DNA of 5,970 bases, taken from contig CAMLDG010000034.1 of assembly GCA_946478655.1 (NCBI GenBank), positions 1 through 5,970 on the forward strand. The letters run 5' to 3'. Below the pieces are notes generated by a model. It saw only the letters and a list, made by a program, of their open reading frames with translations, ran no database searches and was not told the DNA's origin. Source of the DNA: an uncultured Nitrosotalea sp. Lineage in GTDB: Archaea > Thermoproteota > Nitrososphaeria > Nitrososphaerales > Nitrosopumilaceae. Each line of letters begins with the position of its first letter. Positions within the stretch are counted from its first letter, which is position 1. Made by a program: the position numbers and the translations under genes. This document shows positions 4,839 through 5,970 of the stretch, in pieces.

Positions 4839-4912
4839 AGCCTCGAGCGGGATTCGATCCCGCGGCCTAACGCTTACGAGGCGTTCGCTCTACCAGGCTG
4901 AGCTATCGAGGC
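4839..4912 (-). tRNA. tRNA-Thr (anticodon CGT)
   Basis: A complete cloverleaf of 74 bases is present on the minus strand. The acceptor GCCTCGA (4912-4906) pairs with TCGAGGC (4846-4840). The D stem is GCTC/GAGC with loop AGCCTGGTA. The anticodon stem AACGC/GCGTT closes loop CTCGTAA, with anticodon CGT at 4878-4876, reading ACG codons. The variable loop is AGGCC. The T stem GCGGG/CCCGC closes loop ATCGAAT, where position 54 is A rather than the usual T. The discriminator is U (4839), as expected for archaeal tRNA-Thr. No CCA and no intron are encoded. Confidence 0.95.
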
Positions 4913-4935
4913 AGTGGTTCGCAATGTAATCAGAG

Positions 4936-4943
4936 TTTATAAA
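4936..4943. promoter_or_regulatory. Palindromic TATA box shared by tRNA-Thr and the mutase gene
   Basis: TTTATAAA is its own reverse complement, with its centre between 4939 and 4940. The tRNA-Thr 5' end (4912) is about 27 bases to the left and the TTG of the mutase gene (4966) about 27 bases to the right. Both distances match archaeal TATA-to-start spacing. No second TATA box is evident for either gene in the 53-base gap. Confidence 0.65.
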
Positions 4944-4965
4944 AAGCCTTTGCGTTTTTGATTTA

Positions 4966-5970
4966 TTGAAAGTCTCAATTTCTGGAGTTCGTGGCATTTT
5001 TGGCAACGACCTCAATATTGAAGACGTAATCTATTACTGTAGAAATTTTTCACATCTTGTCAAGTCAAAAAAGTGTGTAGTAGGAAGAGACACACGACCA
5101 TCAGGCGAGATAGTAACTAATGTTGCAATTGCCTCACTCTTAGAGAGAGGAATCTCAGTTTACAATCTAGGCATATCTCCTACCCCAGTTATATTCAGAG
5201 AAGCAAGAAAATATGGAAGCGGTCTCATCATTACATCTTCACACAATCCATTAGAATGGAACGGCCTCAAGTTCATCTTAGACGGAAGAGGCATCAATGA
5301 ATCAGAACTAGAATATCTGGAAAAAAAGGACAAGTTTCAAAGAGAAAAAATTGGTACTGAAACACAGGTTGATTCAGACTACATAGACGAGGCTGTAAAA
5401 GTAATTGGAGATATAAAAAAATCATCGAAAATAGCAATTGACGTGGGCGGTGGTGCAGCATTTGATGTTGCTCCAAAGTTACTAAAAAAATTGGGTTGCA
5501 AGGTAAGTGTGATCAATGGCATGCCTGGGAAATCAACTCGTGGTCCAGATCCTACAAATGATCAATTATCGGGACTTGTTCAAGCATCAAAAAAATCAAG
5601 CATTGGTTTTGCTTTTGATCTTGATGGTGACAGACTAGTAGTAGTAAGAGATGGAAAAAAACAATCTCCAGATATAACACTAGGTCTTGGCGTAGCAGGT
5701 GCACTTGAAAAAGGTTACAAGAAATTTGTTCTCAGCATAGATACTAGTGTAGCAATTGAAAAATTTATCAAAAATGGAGGAGGTCAGGTCCATAGATCAA
5801 AAGTAGGAGAAGCAAATGTTGTGGATATGATGTTGAAAACTAAATCTCAAGCTGGAGGAGAAGGAAGTAGTGCCGGATTTATCTTGCCAGAGTTTAACAT
5901 GTGCAGAGACGGTCTTCTTACAAGTGGACTAATTGCATCAATGGTTGGAACAAAACAGTTCGATGAAATA
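4966..5970 (+). CDS. glmM: Phosphoglucosamine / phosphohexose mutase, N-terminal part (runs off right edge)
   Basis: This is the first 335 codons of an alpha-D-phosphohexomutase, a family of about 440-460 residues that moves phosphate between C6 and C1 of hexose phosphates. In archaea it probably supplies glucosamine-1-phosphate or related sugars for UDP-GlcNAc, protein glycans and the cell surface. Visible motifs are SGVRGIFG (6-13) at the phosphate-binding N-terminus; the active loop TSSHNP (90-95) with S92 as the phosphorylated serine; DLDGDR (218-223) for Mg2+; and GGEGSSAG (297-304) as the sugar-specificity loop, followed by PEFNMCRDG (308-316). The GEG-type loop favours archaeal GlmM-like enzymes over bacterial PMM/PGM, but phosphomannomutase or phosphoglucomutase activity remains possible. 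The start is TTG at 4966, where the family N-terminus begins, with the TATA box about 27 bases upstream. It is divergent from tRNA-Thr. Confidence 0.92.
   Translation, partial: MKVSISGVRGIFGNDLNIEDVIYYCRNFSHLVKSKKCVVGRDTRPSGEIVTNVAIASLLERGISVYNLGISPTPVIFREARKYGSGLIITSSHNPLEWNGLKFILDGRGINESELEYLEKKDKFQREKIGTETQVDSDYIDEAVKVIGDIKKSSKIAIDVGGGAAFDVAPKLLKKLGCKVSVINGMPGKSTRGPDPTNDQLSGLVQASKKSSIGFAFDLDGDRLVVVRDGKKQSPDITLGLGVAGALEKGYKKFVLSIDTSVAIEKFIKNGGGQVHRSKVGEANVVDMMLKTKSQAGGEGSSAGFILPEFNMCRDGLLTSGLIASMVGTKQFDEI

Noticed and set aside
1..5970. CRISPR array, insertion sequence or rRNA
   Set aside because: No regularly spaced identical repeats, transposase frame with terminal inverted repeats, or rRNA-like sequence was seen.

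Overview
The window most likely comes from an ammonia-oxidising thaumarchaeon (Nitrosopumilus-like Nitrososphaerota). The DNA is AT-rich and carries archaeal marker genes: an archaeal histone, the archaeal/eukaryal ribosomal protein S17e, and an archaeal-type phosphosugar mutase. The tRNAs lack an encoded CCA and have archaeal discriminator bases. Most genes have a TATA-like box centred about 26-28 bases upstream of the start codon, which implies leaderless mRNAs. No similarity search was possible, so the lineage is an inference from gene content and promoter style.

Layout. Positions 1-929 (minus strand) hold a TatD-type metallohydrolase followed by the 5' end of rps17e, which runs off the left edge and starts with GTG. 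Positions 1030-1251 (plus) encode a 73-residue histone. A tRNA-Cys(GCA) follows at 1293-1364. Positions 1416-3176 (plus) encode an AIPR-family protein with an intact-looking PD-(D/E)xK nuclease signature at its N-terminus, the one clear defence-type accessory gene here. A possible hairpin or terminator lies at 3192-3255. Then comes a 54-residue zinc-ribbon microprotein (3338-3502, plus), whose 3' end overlaps the convergent YkgJ-like cysteine-cluster protein (3494-4054, minus, TTG start). Divergent from that is a 93-residue winged-helix regulator (4178-4459, plus).

The stretch 4460-4708 is AT-rich at first. It then holds a perfect 7-bp dyad, a spaced direct repeat and two TATA-like boxes in front of a possible 31-residue microprotein that starts with GTG behind a GGGGAG motif (4709-4804). 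The right end has a tRNA-Thr(CGT) on the minus strand, and divergent from it the first 335 codons of a phosphoglucosamine/phosphohexose mutase that starts with TTG and runs off the right edge. One palindromic TTTATAAA lies almost midway between the tRNA 5' end and that TTG.

The genes do not form one pathway. They are mostly single-gene transcription units of housekeeping type (ribosome, chromatin, tRNA, cell-envelope sugar metabolism), interspersed with a stand-alone AIPR gene and small regulatory or unknown proteins. The points most worth following up are the AIPR nuclease, the symmetric bidirectional promoter, and the 4560-4804 leader plus microprotein. I see no CRISPR array, insertion sequence or rRNA.
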